Positions 12,033 to 20,725 of a DNA stretch of 64,000 nucleotides are shown in pieces. The stretch's first letter is position 1, and every line of letters starts with the position of its first letter. The position numbers and the translations under genes are program-made. The DNA is from Flexithrix dorotheae DSM 6795 (GTDB lineage: Bacteria; Bacteroidota; Bacteroidia; Cytophagales; Flammeovirgaceae). The notes beneath the pieces are model-generated. The model saw nothing but the letters and a program-made list of their open reading frames with translations, was not told the origin of the DNA and did no database searches. The DNA lies in contig NZ_KB903498.1 of the NCBI RefSeq assembly GCF_000379765.1, positions 66,778-130,777 on the forward strand. Reading direction: 5' to 3'.

Positions 12033-12153
12033 ATGGGGAAGCCTCCTGATTTCGATTTGGAAAAGATCAGTATAAAAATGGATGAAAGCTGGTCTTTTTC
12101 AAATTGTGCTATTAGTTTTCAGATTGATTTACTTTCTACTAAAAAATGTTGAA

Positions 12154-13500
12154 ATGAAAAATTGGTCTGTTCACTTTAAATTACTTCTTTTATTAGCTGT
12201 TTATCACCTTTCTATCTTTACCGGATTTAGTCAGGATAATCCTCCAAATGTAATTATCATTTACACCGATGACCAGGGTTCCATAGATGTCAATTGTTAT
12301 GGAGCAAAGGACCTCCATACTCCAAATATGGATAAGATTGCCCAAACAGGAGTGAGGTTTACCCAGTTTTATGCCGCTGCTCCGGTCTGTTCTCCTTCAA
12401 GAGCTGCATTAATGACCGGAAAAACACCATTGGCTGCAGGGCTGCCTGGTAATGCTTCTTCTCATAAAGGTAAAGAAGGATTACCCTCCAGCCAGGTCAC
12501 TATTGCAGAAAAAATGAAGGAAAATGGTTATGTCACCGGTCATGTGGGAAAATGGCACCTGGGCTATACGGAAGCCACCATGCCCAACGGACAGGGGTTT
12601 GATTATTCCTTTGGGCATATGGGAGGATGTATTGATAATTACTCCCACTTTTTCTACTGGAATGGCCCAAACCGACATGATCTTTGGGAAAACAATCAGG
12701 AAATCTGGCGGGATGGAGAATTTTTTCAGGATTTAATGGCAGAAAAAGCCAATAAATTTATTGAAGAAAATAAGGTTACCCCTTTTTTCCTGTATTATGC
12801 GATAAACCTTCCGCATTATCCTTTGCAGGGTACAAACAAATGGAGAACGCATTACAAGGATTTAGAAAGCCCCAGAAATATGTATGCTGCAGCAGTTTCT
12901 ACTGTGGATGAACGCATTGGAGTTTTATTGAAAAAACTGGAGGAGCTTGGCATTAGGGACAATACTATTCTCATTTTTCAGTCCGATCACGGGCATTCCA
13001 TGGAAGAGCGAACTTTTGGAGCTGGTGGAAGTGCCGGAATTTACAGAGGAGCCAAATTCTCTCTTTTTGAAGGTGGAATTCGGGTACCAGCCATGATTTC
13101 CTGGCCAAAAGGGCTCCCCCAAAATGAAGTACGAGATCAAATGGGTATCAATACAGACTGGTTTCCCACCATTCTGGAACTTTGTGGAATAACCTATAAT
13201 GAAAATGAATTTGAAGGAAAAAGCCTGGTTCAAACCCTAAAAGAAAGTAAACCGTCTCCCCATGAGAAATTTTGGTGGTACAGTAATAAAAATATCTGGG
13301 CAGTAAGAAAAGGTGATTGGAAATTATTAAAAAACCCGAGAGATCCATCTCAAAAAACGGAACTGGCAGAAAAGGATTCACTGTTTTTGGTGAATATTAA
13401 AACCCATCCTGAGGAATTGGAAAATCAGGTAGAAAAACATCCTGAAAAAGTGCAAGAACTGATGGCTGAATATGAATTGTGGTATGATAGGGTGAAGTAA
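12154..13500 (+). CDS. Family S1 sulfatase, secreted
   Basis: A formylglycine-dependent sulfatase that removes sulfate esters, probably from polysaccharides. The start at 12154 gives a clean signal peptide ending GFSQ; an upstream in-frame ATG at 12082 would add a hydrophobic extension. The modification motif is CSPSR with Cys79 as the formylglycine precursor. Metal-site motifs are IIIYTDDQG near the N-terminus and FQSDHGHSMEE in the C-terminal half; GKWHLGY is also present. It follows the efflux operon by 121 bp and has its own terminator. The substrate is unknown; no glycosidase is adjacent. Confidence 0.92.
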   Translation: MKNWSVHFKLLLLLAVYHLSIFTGFSQDNPPNVIIIYTDDQGSIDVNCYGAKDLHTPNMDKIAQTGVRFTQFYAAAPVCSPSRAALMTGKTPLAAGLPGNASSHKGKEGLPSSQVTIAEKMKENGYVTGHVGKWHLGYTEATMPNGQGFDYSFGHMGGCIDNYSHFFYWNGPNRHDLWENNQEIWRDGEFFQDLMAEKANKFIEENKVTPFFLYYAINLPHYPLQGTNKWRTHYKDLESPRNMYAAAVSTVDERIGVLLKKLEELGIRDNTILIFQSDHGHSMEERTFGAGGSAGIYRGAKFSLFEGGIRVPAMISWPKGLPQNEVRDQMGINTDWFPTILELCGITYNENEFEGKSLVQTLKESKPSPHEKFWWYSNKNIWAVRKGDWKLLKNPRDPSQKTELAEKDSLFLVNIKTHPEELENQVEKHPEKVQELMAEYELWYDRVK

Positions 13501-13524
13501 GAAATAGAAAAATGGTTTTAATCG

Positions 13525-13552
13525 GAAGATAGGGTAACCCTATCTTCTTTTA
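13525..13552 (+). terminator. Rho-independent terminator after the 12.2-kb sulfatase
   Basis: A perfect 10-bp stem (13525-13534 with 13538-13547) with a TAA loop, followed by TTTT. Confidence 0.7.
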
Positions 13553-13686
13553 ATTCTGGCATAATTTCGTAGAAATTATCATGGCTTCTTTTCAACTAAT
13601 AGTTTGAAATTTGTAAGTATTCATTTGATTTGAGTTAAGACAGGGGGAAATTAAAAGCGTCCTTTGTACTATGCATCACATCATAA

Positions 13687-14472
13687 ATGACAGTACAAAT
13701 GAGGACTTTCTATCGATTAATATTTATTCTCCTAATCCTTTTTCCCGTAAGTCGGGTATTTTCCCAGGAATCAGATACACTTAAAAAATATCACTTTAAT
13801 GGAAATGTCAGCATCACTAACAATGGGTTTTCCTTTATTCCTACCTTTAGTTTGGGAAAACCTGCTACCATAGCCACTCTTTCCATTGGTGATGAAAAAT
13901 TTAGTTTCGATCCACAATTTCGTTTTGATTTGAATGGACTGAAACCATGGTCATTTATTTTTATCTGGCGGTACAATCTCGTGAAAAATGATCGCTGGTT
14001 GATCAGACCGGGGGTTCACCTGCCAGCTATTGCTTTCCGCACACGTGAAATTGAGCGGAATGGTGAAATCCTGGAAGAGCTATATGCCCAGCGATTTCTC
14101 ACACCAGAATTAACAATCTCCTATCAATTAACTAAAAAGTTTGCTGTTGGCACTTATTACATTTACGGAATTGGATTAGAAAAAACCGGACAGGCTAGAA
14201 ATACTCATTTCATATCCCTAAGGTTTGGAATCCAAAATATCAGGCTTGCAGAAAATTTAAATCTCCACTGGAACCCGGAAGTTTATTATATGAATATAGA
14301 TGGGAAAGAAGGGGTATATTTTGCCCAGGCGCTCACACTTAGTCACAAAAAATTTCCGATTTCGATTTCCTCCATAGCAAATAAGGGAATTAAAACAGAG
14401 ATAAATTCAGGAGAATTGGACTGGAATATCAGTTTGGTTTATTCTTTTAAAAATTCATTCACAAAAAAATAA
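13687..14472 (+). CDS. Predicted outer-membrane beta-barrel protein
   Basis: The 261-residue product has a signal peptide ending RVFSQ. Alternating aromatic/hydrophobic strands run throughout (WSFIFIWRYN, FAVGTYYIYGIG, WNISLVYSF), and the protein ends in a strand, as small outer-membrane barrels do. ATG 13699 is an equally good start, giving MRTFYRLIF. No named family was recognised and the function is unknown. It is a single gene, convergent with the DUF6503-like lipoprotein gene. Confidence 0.7.
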   Translation: MTVQMRTFYRLIFILLILFPVSRVFSQESDTLKKYHFNGNVSITNNGFSFIPTFSLGKPATIATLSIGDEKFSFDPQFRFDLNGLKPWSFIFIWRYNLVKNDRWLIRPGVHLPAIAFRTREIERNGEILEELYAQRFLTPELTISYQLTKKFAVGTYYIYGIGLEKTGQARNTHFISLRFGIQNIRLAENLNLHWNPEVYYMNIDGKEGVYFAQALTLSHKKFPISISSIANKGIKTEINSGELDWNISLVYSFKNSFTKK

Positions 14473-14522
14473 TTCAAAAAATTCCTCATGACCCTAAAAT
14501 GGAAAGGAGGAACATTTGAATT
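14471..14522. terminator. Bidirectional hairpin between convergent genes
   Basis: AATTCAAA and TTCCTC (14471-14487) pair with GAGGAA and TTTGAATT (14507-14522) across a small internal loop, between the stops of two convergent genes. Confidence 0.5.
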
Positions 14523-14582
14523 ATTTTGAATATTGAAGCTAGTCTGGATTTCCAGGCCCCTTGATTATATTTTTTGAAGAAT

Positions 14583-15341
14583 TTACTCTTCTAGTTTTGT
14601 AAAAAAACTTTTTTCAGGTTGATCTTTGGTAAGGGTGATATCAGCAAATTTCTTACGATATCTTTCCTCTCCCAAAGTGTTATTCTCCCATTTGTAGCCA
14701 ATCATTTCCTGAGGCAATTTTAAACCACCAACTTCTTTCCAATTTTGGTAGACAATCGCATTATAATTTTCTGCTTTATTTTCATCGTAATAGGTTACAG
14801 AATAATTGATCAGAGCCAGCATATTATTGGTCTGGTTGAACCATAAAATATATTGATCTTTGGGCGCATCCCCCACACCTTCCCCAAAGGTAACTTTCAC
14901 TCGGTTGTAAGTTATACCATTGAGTTCCTGAGGGGGTAATTCCTCCTGAAAAGCACCATTATCTGCGGTTACAAAAGGAATAGAAAAAAAGTAGAACCTC
15001 AGGTTGTGGAAAAACTTTGGATCTTTTCCCGGAAAACTGTCTTTATTGGGGAAAATGATGATTGAATCCTGAAAGTAACTGATTTTATACGCTCCGAATT
15101 TCTCGATCAATTCATCTCGCGTTTTCAGGTCAATAGTATATTGGGTAGTATCTGTTTCATTTACCTCACTGAAAGTTAGCGTACCATAGGAGTCCCAGGT
15201 TTCTAGCCCTCCGTGAGCCTCAAGACCATTTTTAAAAATATCGGGAAAGATTCTTTTTGGTGTATCTGAAGTTTGTTTTTCAGGGGCACAACTAATAAAT
15301 AAAACGAACAGTATAATTACCGCATTAAAATGAGATTTCAT
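14583..15341 (-). CDS. Lipoprotein of the DUF6503 type
   Basis: A 252-residue lipoprotein with the signal ending LFISC. The segment GLEAHGGLETWDSYGTLTF near the start of the mature protein is characteristic of DUF6503 proteins in Bacteroidota, which resemble LolA/outer-membrane lipoprotein carrier-like beta sheets. No catalytic residues can be assigned. It stands alone on the minus strand, and a short CTAG-ended repeat lies just upstream of it. Confidence 0.75.
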   Translation of the reverse strand: MKSHFNAVIILFVLFISCAPEKQTSDTPKRIFPDIFKNGLEAHGGLETWDSYGTLTFSEVNETDTTQYTIDLKTRDELIEKFGAYKISYFQDSIIIFPNKDSFPGKDPKFFHNLRFYFFSIPFVTADNGAFQEELPPQELNGITYNRVKVTFGEGVGDAPKDQYILWFNQTNNMLALINYSVTYYDENKAENYNAIVYQNWKEVGGLKLPQEMIGYKWENNTLGEERYRKKFADITLTKDQPEKSFFTKLEE

Positions 15342-15388
15342 TACTGGAATTAAATTATTTGAAAAATGATAACTTTGAAAATTTTACT

Positions 15389-15443
15389 AGTGTCATGCCA
15401 AGCTTTAGTTGACCGAAAGCTTAAGTTTGACTCAAGTCTAGTA
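15389..15443. repeat. Short CTAG-ended inverted-repeat element
   Basis: A 55-bp segment starting CTAGTGTCATGCCAA and ending with the inverted form TTGACTCAAGTCTAG. Its inner part ACCGAAAGCTTAAG matches, in inverted orientation, the repeat patch at 18043-18072. It lies between the DUF6503-like gene and the 3' end of the nitroreductase gene. Confidence 0.55.
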
Positions 15444-15481
15444 ATGCCAAAGCTACCATTTTAATTCCATTGCGTGAAAGT

Positions 15482-16111
15482 TTATACCGTTTCAAACAGC
15501 ATTTCTTCGGGTTTCCTCACTTTTGGAAAGTTTTGGGTACTGTCATTTTCATGCCGAAAACCAATTGTAGCAATAACACAGGCATTTAGTCCTTTTGATT
15601 CAAGGTCTAAAATTGCGTTATACTTTTCTGGTTCAAATCCTTCCATAGGGCAGGCATCAATTTTCAGGGCAGCACAAGCCATTAGTAAGTTACTCATGGC
15701 CAGGTATGGTTGTTTTTCCAGCCATTGGGTCAACTCCAAATCTGACTTTTCCCCGAGTTTCGATTTCATAAAATTCCCATATCCATCCAATTGATTCAGC
15801 CCGACTTCCCTGGTTTCAGATGTCAATTGTAAATAGGCATCAATATCTTCAGGTTGCACTTTGGTGTAATTACAAAATACAAACAAATGGGAAGCATCCG
15901 TGATTTGCTCCTGGTTCCAGGAAGCTTTTTTCAATTCTGCTCTCAAGGCGGGGTTTTCTATAATCAGAACTTTATACAATTGTAATCCATATGAAGACAC
16001 AGATAATTGAATCGCCTTCTTCAGTTTTTCAAGGTCTTCTGAGTTAACTTTTTTATTGGGATCGAATTTTTTTGTGGCATATCGCCATTCCAGGTTTTTA
16101 ATTAATTCCAT
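15482..16111 (-). CDS. NAD(P)H-dependent nitroreductase-family oxidoreductase
   Basis: A 209-residue FMN flavoprotein related to NfsB/dihydropteridine-reductase-type nitroreductases. WRYATKKFD at the N-terminus and SSYGLQLYKVLII supply typical FMN phosphate and isoalloxazine contacts; the C-terminal GFRHENDSTQNFPKVRKP is the usual family end. It is the last gene of a minus-strand group (crp, small transporter, GNAT, this gene), 5 bp after the GNAT gene. The physiological substrate is unknown. Confidence 0.85.
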   Translation of the reverse strand: MELIKNLEWRYATKKFDPNKKVNSEDLEKLKKAIQLSVSSYGLQLYKVLIIENPALRAELKKASWNQEQITDASHLFVFCNYTKVQPEDIDAYLQLTSETREVGLNQLDGYGNFMKSKLGEKSDLELTQWLEKQPYLAMSNLLMACAALKIDACPMEGFEPEKYNAILDLESKGLNACVIATIGFRHENDSTQNFPKVRKPEEMLFETV

Positions 16112-16116
16112 AGCTG

Positions 16117-16845
16117 TTATTTTTTTAATGAATAATTTCTCATGATGAATTCAGTAGTGAATCCTAGTTTTTCGTACATAGTTCTGGCCATTTCCGAAGC
16201 CTGAAGGGCGACCAGCTTAACCCCCTGATTGTAAAAAAGATTCAGTGCCATATGCATAGCCGATTTGGCATATCCTTTTCCCCTCTTTTCAGGGATTACA
16301 CCTAGACTATGAATTCCGGAAACTTCCCCAGTTTGGTATAATATGATGGTTCCTACTATGCCATCTGCAGTTTCAATCAGAAAATAATCGATTTTGTTCA
16401 GGCTGCTTTCTACTGTTTCAGGATCAATTTGATAACCGAATGCTTTTTCAAATGACTGGCACCATAAAGTGATTTCATCCCTTTTTTTAACCTGAAGAAA
16501 GTTTAAATCCGATGACGTATCCAATAATTGATGAGGCTTGAGAGACATCCCATACTGGATAAAGTTTTCGGTAAACCCATCACCAAGAATCAATTCCACG
16601 GCATCCGAATTTCCTTCATCAAAATAGGAAAAAGTCAAATGCTCGGGGCTTTGATTGATGGTTTCCATAATTGAATTCAGGATTTCAATGGTGAGTTTTT
16701 GCTTTGTCCAAATTCTGTTAGGCCATTGGGAATTTTTAATGTAGCAGTATCCAAAGCCTTCCCCTTCAGAATAGGTTTGAAACGGTACTGTAGCACTTTT
16801 CCAAAGTGAGGTTAAATTATTGATATTTGATTTTATGCTATCCAT
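16117..16845 (-). CDS. GNAT family N-acetyltransferase
   Basis: 242 residues; the C-terminal half carries the GNAT fold with the acetyl-CoA loop in LGVIPEKRGKGYAKSAM and the terminal MYEKLGFTTEF. The N-terminal half is less conserved and may hold the acceptor site. It starts 4 bp downstream of the DUF606-type transporter gene, so they are cotranscribed. The acceptor is not identifiable. Confidence 0.85.
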   Translation of the reverse strand: MDSIKSNINNLTSLWKSATVPFQTYSEGEGFGYCYIKNSQWPNRIWTKQKLTIEILNSIMETINQSPEHLTFSYFDEGNSDAVELILGDGFTENFIQYGMSLKPHQLLDTSSDLNFLQVKKRDEITLWCQSFEKAFGYQIDPETVESSLNKIDYFLIETADGIVGTIILYQTGEVSGIHSLGVIPEKRGKGYAKSAMHMALNLFYNQGVKLVALQASEMARTMYEKLGFTTEFIMRNYSLKK

Positions 16846-16849
16846 TTTT

Positions 16850-17296
16850 TTAGTTATTGATTAAAATTATTCCTAAGATCATGGCAAAGGTTCCTAATAG
16901 TTTTTTGCTTGTTAATGGCTCTACTGGCAGATTGAGCCAGCCAAAATTTCCCGCCACCATGGAAAAAATCAGTTGGCCGCAAAGCCCCATGGCAATCATT
17001 TTTGAAATCCCCAGTCTGGGAATCGTGTAGAAATAAAGGGAAATACCAAGCACACTAAAAAGTCCTCCAATTCCCCACAAATACCATGGGATCAGACGAG
17101 CCTCATGCATATTTGGAATTTGTTTTCCGGTAATGATTATAAAAAGCGAAGCAAATGCAACACTAAAAACAGAAGTAGAAATAGCCGCCAGAACAGGTTG
17201 TTTTAGATGTCCGCTTAATTGGGTGTTGAAACCTGCCTGAATAGCCAGGAAAACCCCACCAGAAAATGCAAGTATTTGAAGAATTAATGTTTTCAT
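16850..17296 (-). CDS. DMT-superfamily membrane protein (YdcZ/DUF606 type)
   Basis: A 148-residue integral membrane protein with about five hydrophobic helices. The opening AFSGGVFLAIQAGFNTQL is the DUF606/YdcZ signature; the size corresponds to one half of a dimeric small drug/metabolite transporter. It is the second gene of the crp-led group. The transported substrate is unknown. Confidence 0.8.
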   Translation of the reverse strand: MKTLILQILAFSGGVFLAIQAGFNTQLSGHLKQPVLAAISTSVFSVAFASLFIIITGKQIPNMHEARLIPWYLWGIGGLFSVLGISLYFYTIPRLGISKMIAMGLCGQLIFSMVAGNFGWLNLPVEPLTSKKLLGTFAMILGIILINN

Positions 17297-17352
17297 AAGA
17301 CAAAACTCGGGCGGGAATCCGGGTTTTGCCTTTACATATGTTGAGAGGCAAA

Positions 17353-17949
17353 TTATTTTTTTACTTTTTTTCGAATTCTACTCAATTGAGTAGGAGTGAT
17401 ACCCAAATGAGAAGCGATATGGACCAGGGGAATTCTTTCATCCAGATCGGGATGTTTTTCTAATAATTCCAGGTACCTGGAGCCCGCATCTTTCATTACA
17501 ATATCAATTTCTCTTTTCTCCTTTTCAAAAATCCAGTTATTCTCCAAATAAGCAATGTAGAAATTTTTCATTTCATCGTGATCGAAAATGAGTTTTCGGT
17601 ATTGTGAAAAATTAATACTGATAATTTCGCATTCTTCAATGGCTTCTAATGCAAACTTGGAAGGAGAATTGGTGAGGCTGGAAACCGTAGAACCTGCTAA
17701 GTCACCTTCCAGGAAAATGTTTTTATTATAGGTATTCCCTTCATTGTCCAGGAAGTAGGCAATTATGGCTCCTGAATACACCATATAAATTTCCTTAGCG
17801 ATCCTTCCCACCGGCAAAAGGATCTCATTTTTCTTTAGTTTTCTAACTGCGGCAATTGAAATCAGTTGCTCAAGTAGCCTTTCATTAACAGGGTAATACC
17901 CTAAAATAACTTCCTTTATAAATTGATGATGTGTTTCTTTTAATGACAT
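17353..17949 (-). CDS. Crp/Fnr-family transcriptional regulator
   Basis: 198 residues: an N-terminal cyclic-nucleotide-binding-like beta barrel (KLKKNEILLPVGRIAKEIYMVYSGAI) and a C-terminal winged-helix domain ending LVHIASHLGITPTQLSRIRKKVKK. The cAMP-contact residues of Crp are not evident and there are no Fnr-type cysteines, so the effector is unknown. It leads a minus-strand group with the transporter, GNAT and nitroreductase genes, which it may control. Confidence 0.88.
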   Translation of the reverse strand: MSLKETHHQFIKEVILGYYPVNERLLEQLISIAAVRKLKKNEILLPVGRIAKEIYMVYSGAIIAYFLDNEGNTYNKNIFLEGDLAGSTVSSLTNSPSKFALEAIEECEIISINFSQYRKLIFDHDEMKNFYIAYLENNWIFEKEKREIDIVMKDAGSRYLELLEKHPDLDERIPLVHIASHLGITPTQLSRIRKKVKK

Positions 17950-17991
17950 GGAAAATGATTTGAATTAAATCATAATTCGTTCTTTATTTCT

Positions 17992-17999
17992 CAAATCTA
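17992..17999 (-). promoter_or_regulatory. Putative -7 promoter element of the crp group
   Basis: Reads TAGATTTG on the minus strand, a full match to the Bacteroidota TAnnTTTG -7 box, about 43 bases before the crp start. No clear -33 TTTG was seen at the usual distance. Confidence 0.4.
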
Positions 18000-18042
18000 A
18001 CAAAGTTAAGTGTGACTACTAGTTATTTTTAATGGCAATTGA

Positions 18043-18225
18043 ACTAGCGTTAAGTCAACCTTAAGCTTTCGGTAATCCGAGTAGTCTTATGACGGAATCT
18101 CTTCGACTAGTTGTCTACGTTGAAAAAAGACTCATACAGCACGGATATGCTCATTTTTTGCGCCTCGACCTACCTCAAAATCCTTGCTCGCCTTACCCGT
18201 AGTTCAAGGTTTGACTTCACACTAG
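18043..18225. repeat. MITE-like element with CTAG-ended terminal inverted repeats
   Basis: The left end ACTAGCGTTAAGTCAACC (from 18043) and the right end (18202-18225, GGTTTGACTTCACACTAGT) form an imperfect inverted repeat of about 24 bp bounding about 183 bp with no convincing coding content. A further right-end-like copy (AAGTGTGACTACTAGT) lies at 18008-18023. Relatedness to 15389-15443 suggests a small non-autonomous repeat family. No transposase is present in the window. Confidence 0.5.
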
Positions 18226-18412
18226 TAGAAAATGAAATGGGCAGCGTAAAATCATTCTTTATTACCCTGAGTGATGAAAAAGTAAGATTTATTTTTAACT
18301 TGAAGAATTATCTTTAAAGTGATAGCATTGTACCTTTCTTTTGAAAGACAAATATCAGGAGGGAGAAAGGAACAATAAAAAGTTATATTATTTAAACTGA
18401 CAAATATTGAAA

Positions 18413-19933
18413 ATGAATAAGTTACCTCAGGTTACCTCAATCTGTTTTACTTTTTTAATAGGAATTTTTACCTCTTGTAATCAGGTTGAACATCAGAATG
18501 AAAATTCAGCTAAACCCAATGTATTGATCATTCTGGCGGATGACCTTGGCTACGGAGACCTGGAGTGTTATTCAGAAAAATCCCTTATTCCCACACCACA
18601 TCTCAATAAACTGGCTGCTTCAGGCCTTCGTTTTACCAATGCTTATTGTCCGGTATCAGTATGTTCGCCTACACGATATGCCTTAATGACAGGAAACTAT
18701 CCCTGGAGAAGCTGGAAAAAAAAGGGAGTAATGTCCAATTATGAACCTTCTATGATTGATTCAGCACTAACTACTTTACCAGAATTAATGAAGAAGGCGG
18801 GTTATCATACAGCGGGTTTTGGAAAATGGCATCTAGGTACAAGCTTTTCCACGCTTGATGGGAATCAGCCTGCTGGATATGGTAAGTTTTATGCAGCAAA
18901 TAATGGGGAAAATCTGGATTTGTCTCAACCAGTTTCAGATGGCCCAAATGATCACGGTTTTGATCAGTGGATGGGTTTTAGTTGTGCGAGTGAATGCTGG
19001 GTATTTGAAAATACCAAAATATATGGTGCATTGCAACATGAAAAATATACTACAGAAGCAGCCCCTAATCAGGAACATATTCAGAAGATTCCATTGGAGG
19101 AATATCTGGAGGTAGTCACGAATAAAACTATCCAGTATTTAAAAAATCTAAGTGGTGAAACCCCATTTTTTCTTTATTACGCGCCATATGTACCACACAT
19201 TCCTCTATCTGTTAGTCAGGAGTTTCGAGGCAAAACCAAAGCAGGATTATATGGAGATTATGTCCATGAACTAGATCATTACATTGGCAAAGTTTTAAGT
19301 GAGCTTGATAAAAGCGGTTTGAGTGAAAATACCATTGTGTTATTTGCAAGCGATAATGGTTCGCAATTTAAAGTGACTAATTCGCAGATGGAACTTGAAA
19401 AAGCTGGAAATAGCCCCCGGGATTCCCTGGTAGTAGTAATTGATGAAGATACCCATCAGCCAAATGCCAATTTAAGAGGGACTAAATGGACTGCCTGGGA
19501 AGGTGGTGTCCGTACTCCGTTCATTATTCGCTGGCCGGGGAAAACTCCTGAAGGAAAAGTTAGTGAGCAATTATTTGCACTGAATGATATCATCAGTTCT
19601 TTGGCCGGCATTATCCGAGCAAAAGTACCAGAAAACTCTGCAGTTGATAGCTATAATATGGCTCCAGTATGGAGAGGTAAGGAGGAAGCAGTTCGGGAGG
19701 AGGTAATTATCCAATCAAGTGGAAACCGATTTGGCATTCGCAGGGGAAATTGGAAATACATTTGTTCGGTAAATTTTGAAAGTTATACACTAGACGATAC
19801 TAAAGCGGAATTGTATAATCTTGAAACAGATGTTTCAGAACAGGAAAATTTGATTGGAATTCAACTGGATGTGGGGAATGAGTTGAAATCGATTATGCTC
19901 AGGAAAATGAATTTGAAGGCCGCAACCAATTGA
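18413..19933 (+). CDS. Family S1 sulfatase, lipoprotein
   Basis: About 506 residues. The signal peptide ends GIFTSC, a lipobox, so the enzyme is membrane-anchored. Metal-site motif IILADDLGYGDLECY, formylglycine motif CSPTR (Cys84), GFGKWHLG, and the second metal-site motif FASDNGSQF are all present. ATG 18413 is preferred to an upstream TTG. It resembles arylsulfatase A-like S1 members; the substrate is unknown. It is a single gene with its own terminator, far from the galactan locus. Confidence 0.92.
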   Translation: MNKLPQVTSICFTFLIGIFTSCNQVEHQNENSAKPNVLIILADDLGYGDLECYSEKSLIPTPHLNKLAASGLRFTNAYCPVSVCSPTRYALMTGNYPWRSWKKKGVMSNYEPSMIDSALTTLPELMKKAGYHTAGFGKWHLGTSFSTLDGNQPAGYGKFYAANNGENLDLSQPVSDGPNDHGFDQWMGFSCASECWVFENTKIYGALQHEKYTTEAAPNQEHIQKIPLEEYLEVVTNKTIQYLKNLSGETPFFLYYAPYVPHIPLSVSQEFRGKTKAGLYGDYVHELDHYIGKVLSELDKSGLSENTIVLFASDNGSQFKVTNSQMELEKAGNSPRDSLVVVIDEDTHQPNANLRGTKWTAWEGGVRTPFIIRWPGKTPEGKVSEQLFALNDIISSLAGIIRAKVPENSAVDSYNMAPVWRGKEEAVREEVIIQSSGNRFGIRRGNWKYICSVNFESYTLDDTKAELYNLETDVSEQENLIGIQLDVGNELKSIMLRKMNLKAATN

Positions 19934-19956
19934 TAGTTAAATCCAATAAAACTAAT

Positions 19957-19991
19957 AACCCCTGTGAAAGAAAGTCTTTTCCGGGGTTTTT
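19957..19991 (+). terminator. Terminator after the 18.4-kb sulfatase
   Basis: AACCCC (19957-19962) pairs with GGGGTT (19983-19988), extended inward by GAAAGA/TCTTTT; the right arm runs into TTTTT. Confidence 0.7.
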
Positions 19992-20010
19992 AGTTTTATA
20001 TTTCATCTCA

Positions 20011-20463
20011 TTAAAAATGTAATTTCATTCCTTCATGAGAAGCTACAAATCCCAGCTTTTCATAAAAACGCAAGGCTTCAGGTCGCTTTTTATCTGTGGT
20101 TAACTGAATTAAATGTGCACCTTTTTGTTTTGCGCGTTCAATTGCCCACTCAAACATTATTTTTCCTAATCCCACACCCCGGTGATCTTTCCGTATCCGT
20201 ACTGCTTCGATTTGAGCCCGAATTCCTCCCTGATAGGTGAGATATTGGATGAATGATAGTTGCATGGTCCCAATGATTTCAGCATTTTCTTTTTCAACTA
20301 CCATCAATTCCTGATGGGGGTCGGCATCGATAATCTTAAAAGCCTGAGAATAGGCAGAGGGAAGCGGATTTTGGTAGTTTTCTCTTTGACTGCCCAATTT
20401 ATCATCTGCAAGCATGGCAATTATGGCCTGAAGGTCATGTTCAATAGCTGTTCTAATTTTCAT
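20011..20463 (-). CDS. GNAT family N-acetyltransferase
   Basis: 150 residues, one complete GNAT domain. The acetyl-CoA-binding segment is VRIRKDHRGVGLGKIMFEWA, and the C-terminal LRFYEKLGFVASHEGMKLHF is the usual strand pair. Proteins of this form acetylate small molecules or amino groups of proteins; the acceptor cannot be predicted. Single gene, convergent with the upstream sulfatase gene. Confidence 0.85.
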   Translation of the reverse strand: MKIRTAIEHDLQAIIAMLADDKLGSQRENYQNPLPSAYSQAFKIIDADPHQELMVVEKENAEIIGTMQLSFIQYLTYQGGIRAQIEAVRIRKDHRGVGLGKIMFEWAIERAKQKGAHLIQLTTDKKRPEALRFYEKLGFVASHEGMKLHF

Positions 20464-20534
20464 ATGGAGTTTTAAATTTCTTGATTCAATAAACCACTTG
20501 TTCTCAATTCAAGATAATAAAAAAATAGTTTTTG

Positions 20535-20551
20535 TTTGAAAGCGCTTCAAA
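20535..20551. promoter_or_regulatory. Possible LacI-family operator
   Basis: TTTGAAAGCGCTTCAAA is a near-palindrome around the GCGC core typical of LacI/CcpA-type sites. It lies between the GNAT gene and the amidase gene, about 175 bp before the latter. No LacI-type regulator is in the window. Confidence 0.3.
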
Positions 20552-20725
20552 ATTATCAATAAGGTCATCATTGCCATTGGTATCGAGCACATCAATTCAT
20601 AAACCAATGATTTACGGAAAATAACTCACAAATTCCGGATGCTTTTCCAGCATTTTAATTTAAATTTTGATAAGCACATAATTATAAGTACTTTTTACAG
20701 CCTAAACCTATGCCGTTGACTTTAT

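Larger units (their letters stand above)
17950..18412. other. 463-bp intergenic region with repeat patch
   Basis: A divergent intergenic region between crp and a sulfatase gene. It holds the crp promoter core at 17992-17999 and a cluster of CTAG-ended repeats from about 18002 to 18225. The stretch 18226-18412 shows nothing recognised beyond AT-rich promoter-like sequence. A 68-codon plus-strand frame at 18111-18317 is judged spurious. Confidence 0.6.

Noticed and set aside
18111-18317. 68-codon plus-strand frame beginning in the repeat patch
   Set aside because: Starts inside the CTAG-ended element, uses a non-ATG start and lacks any protein-like pattern.
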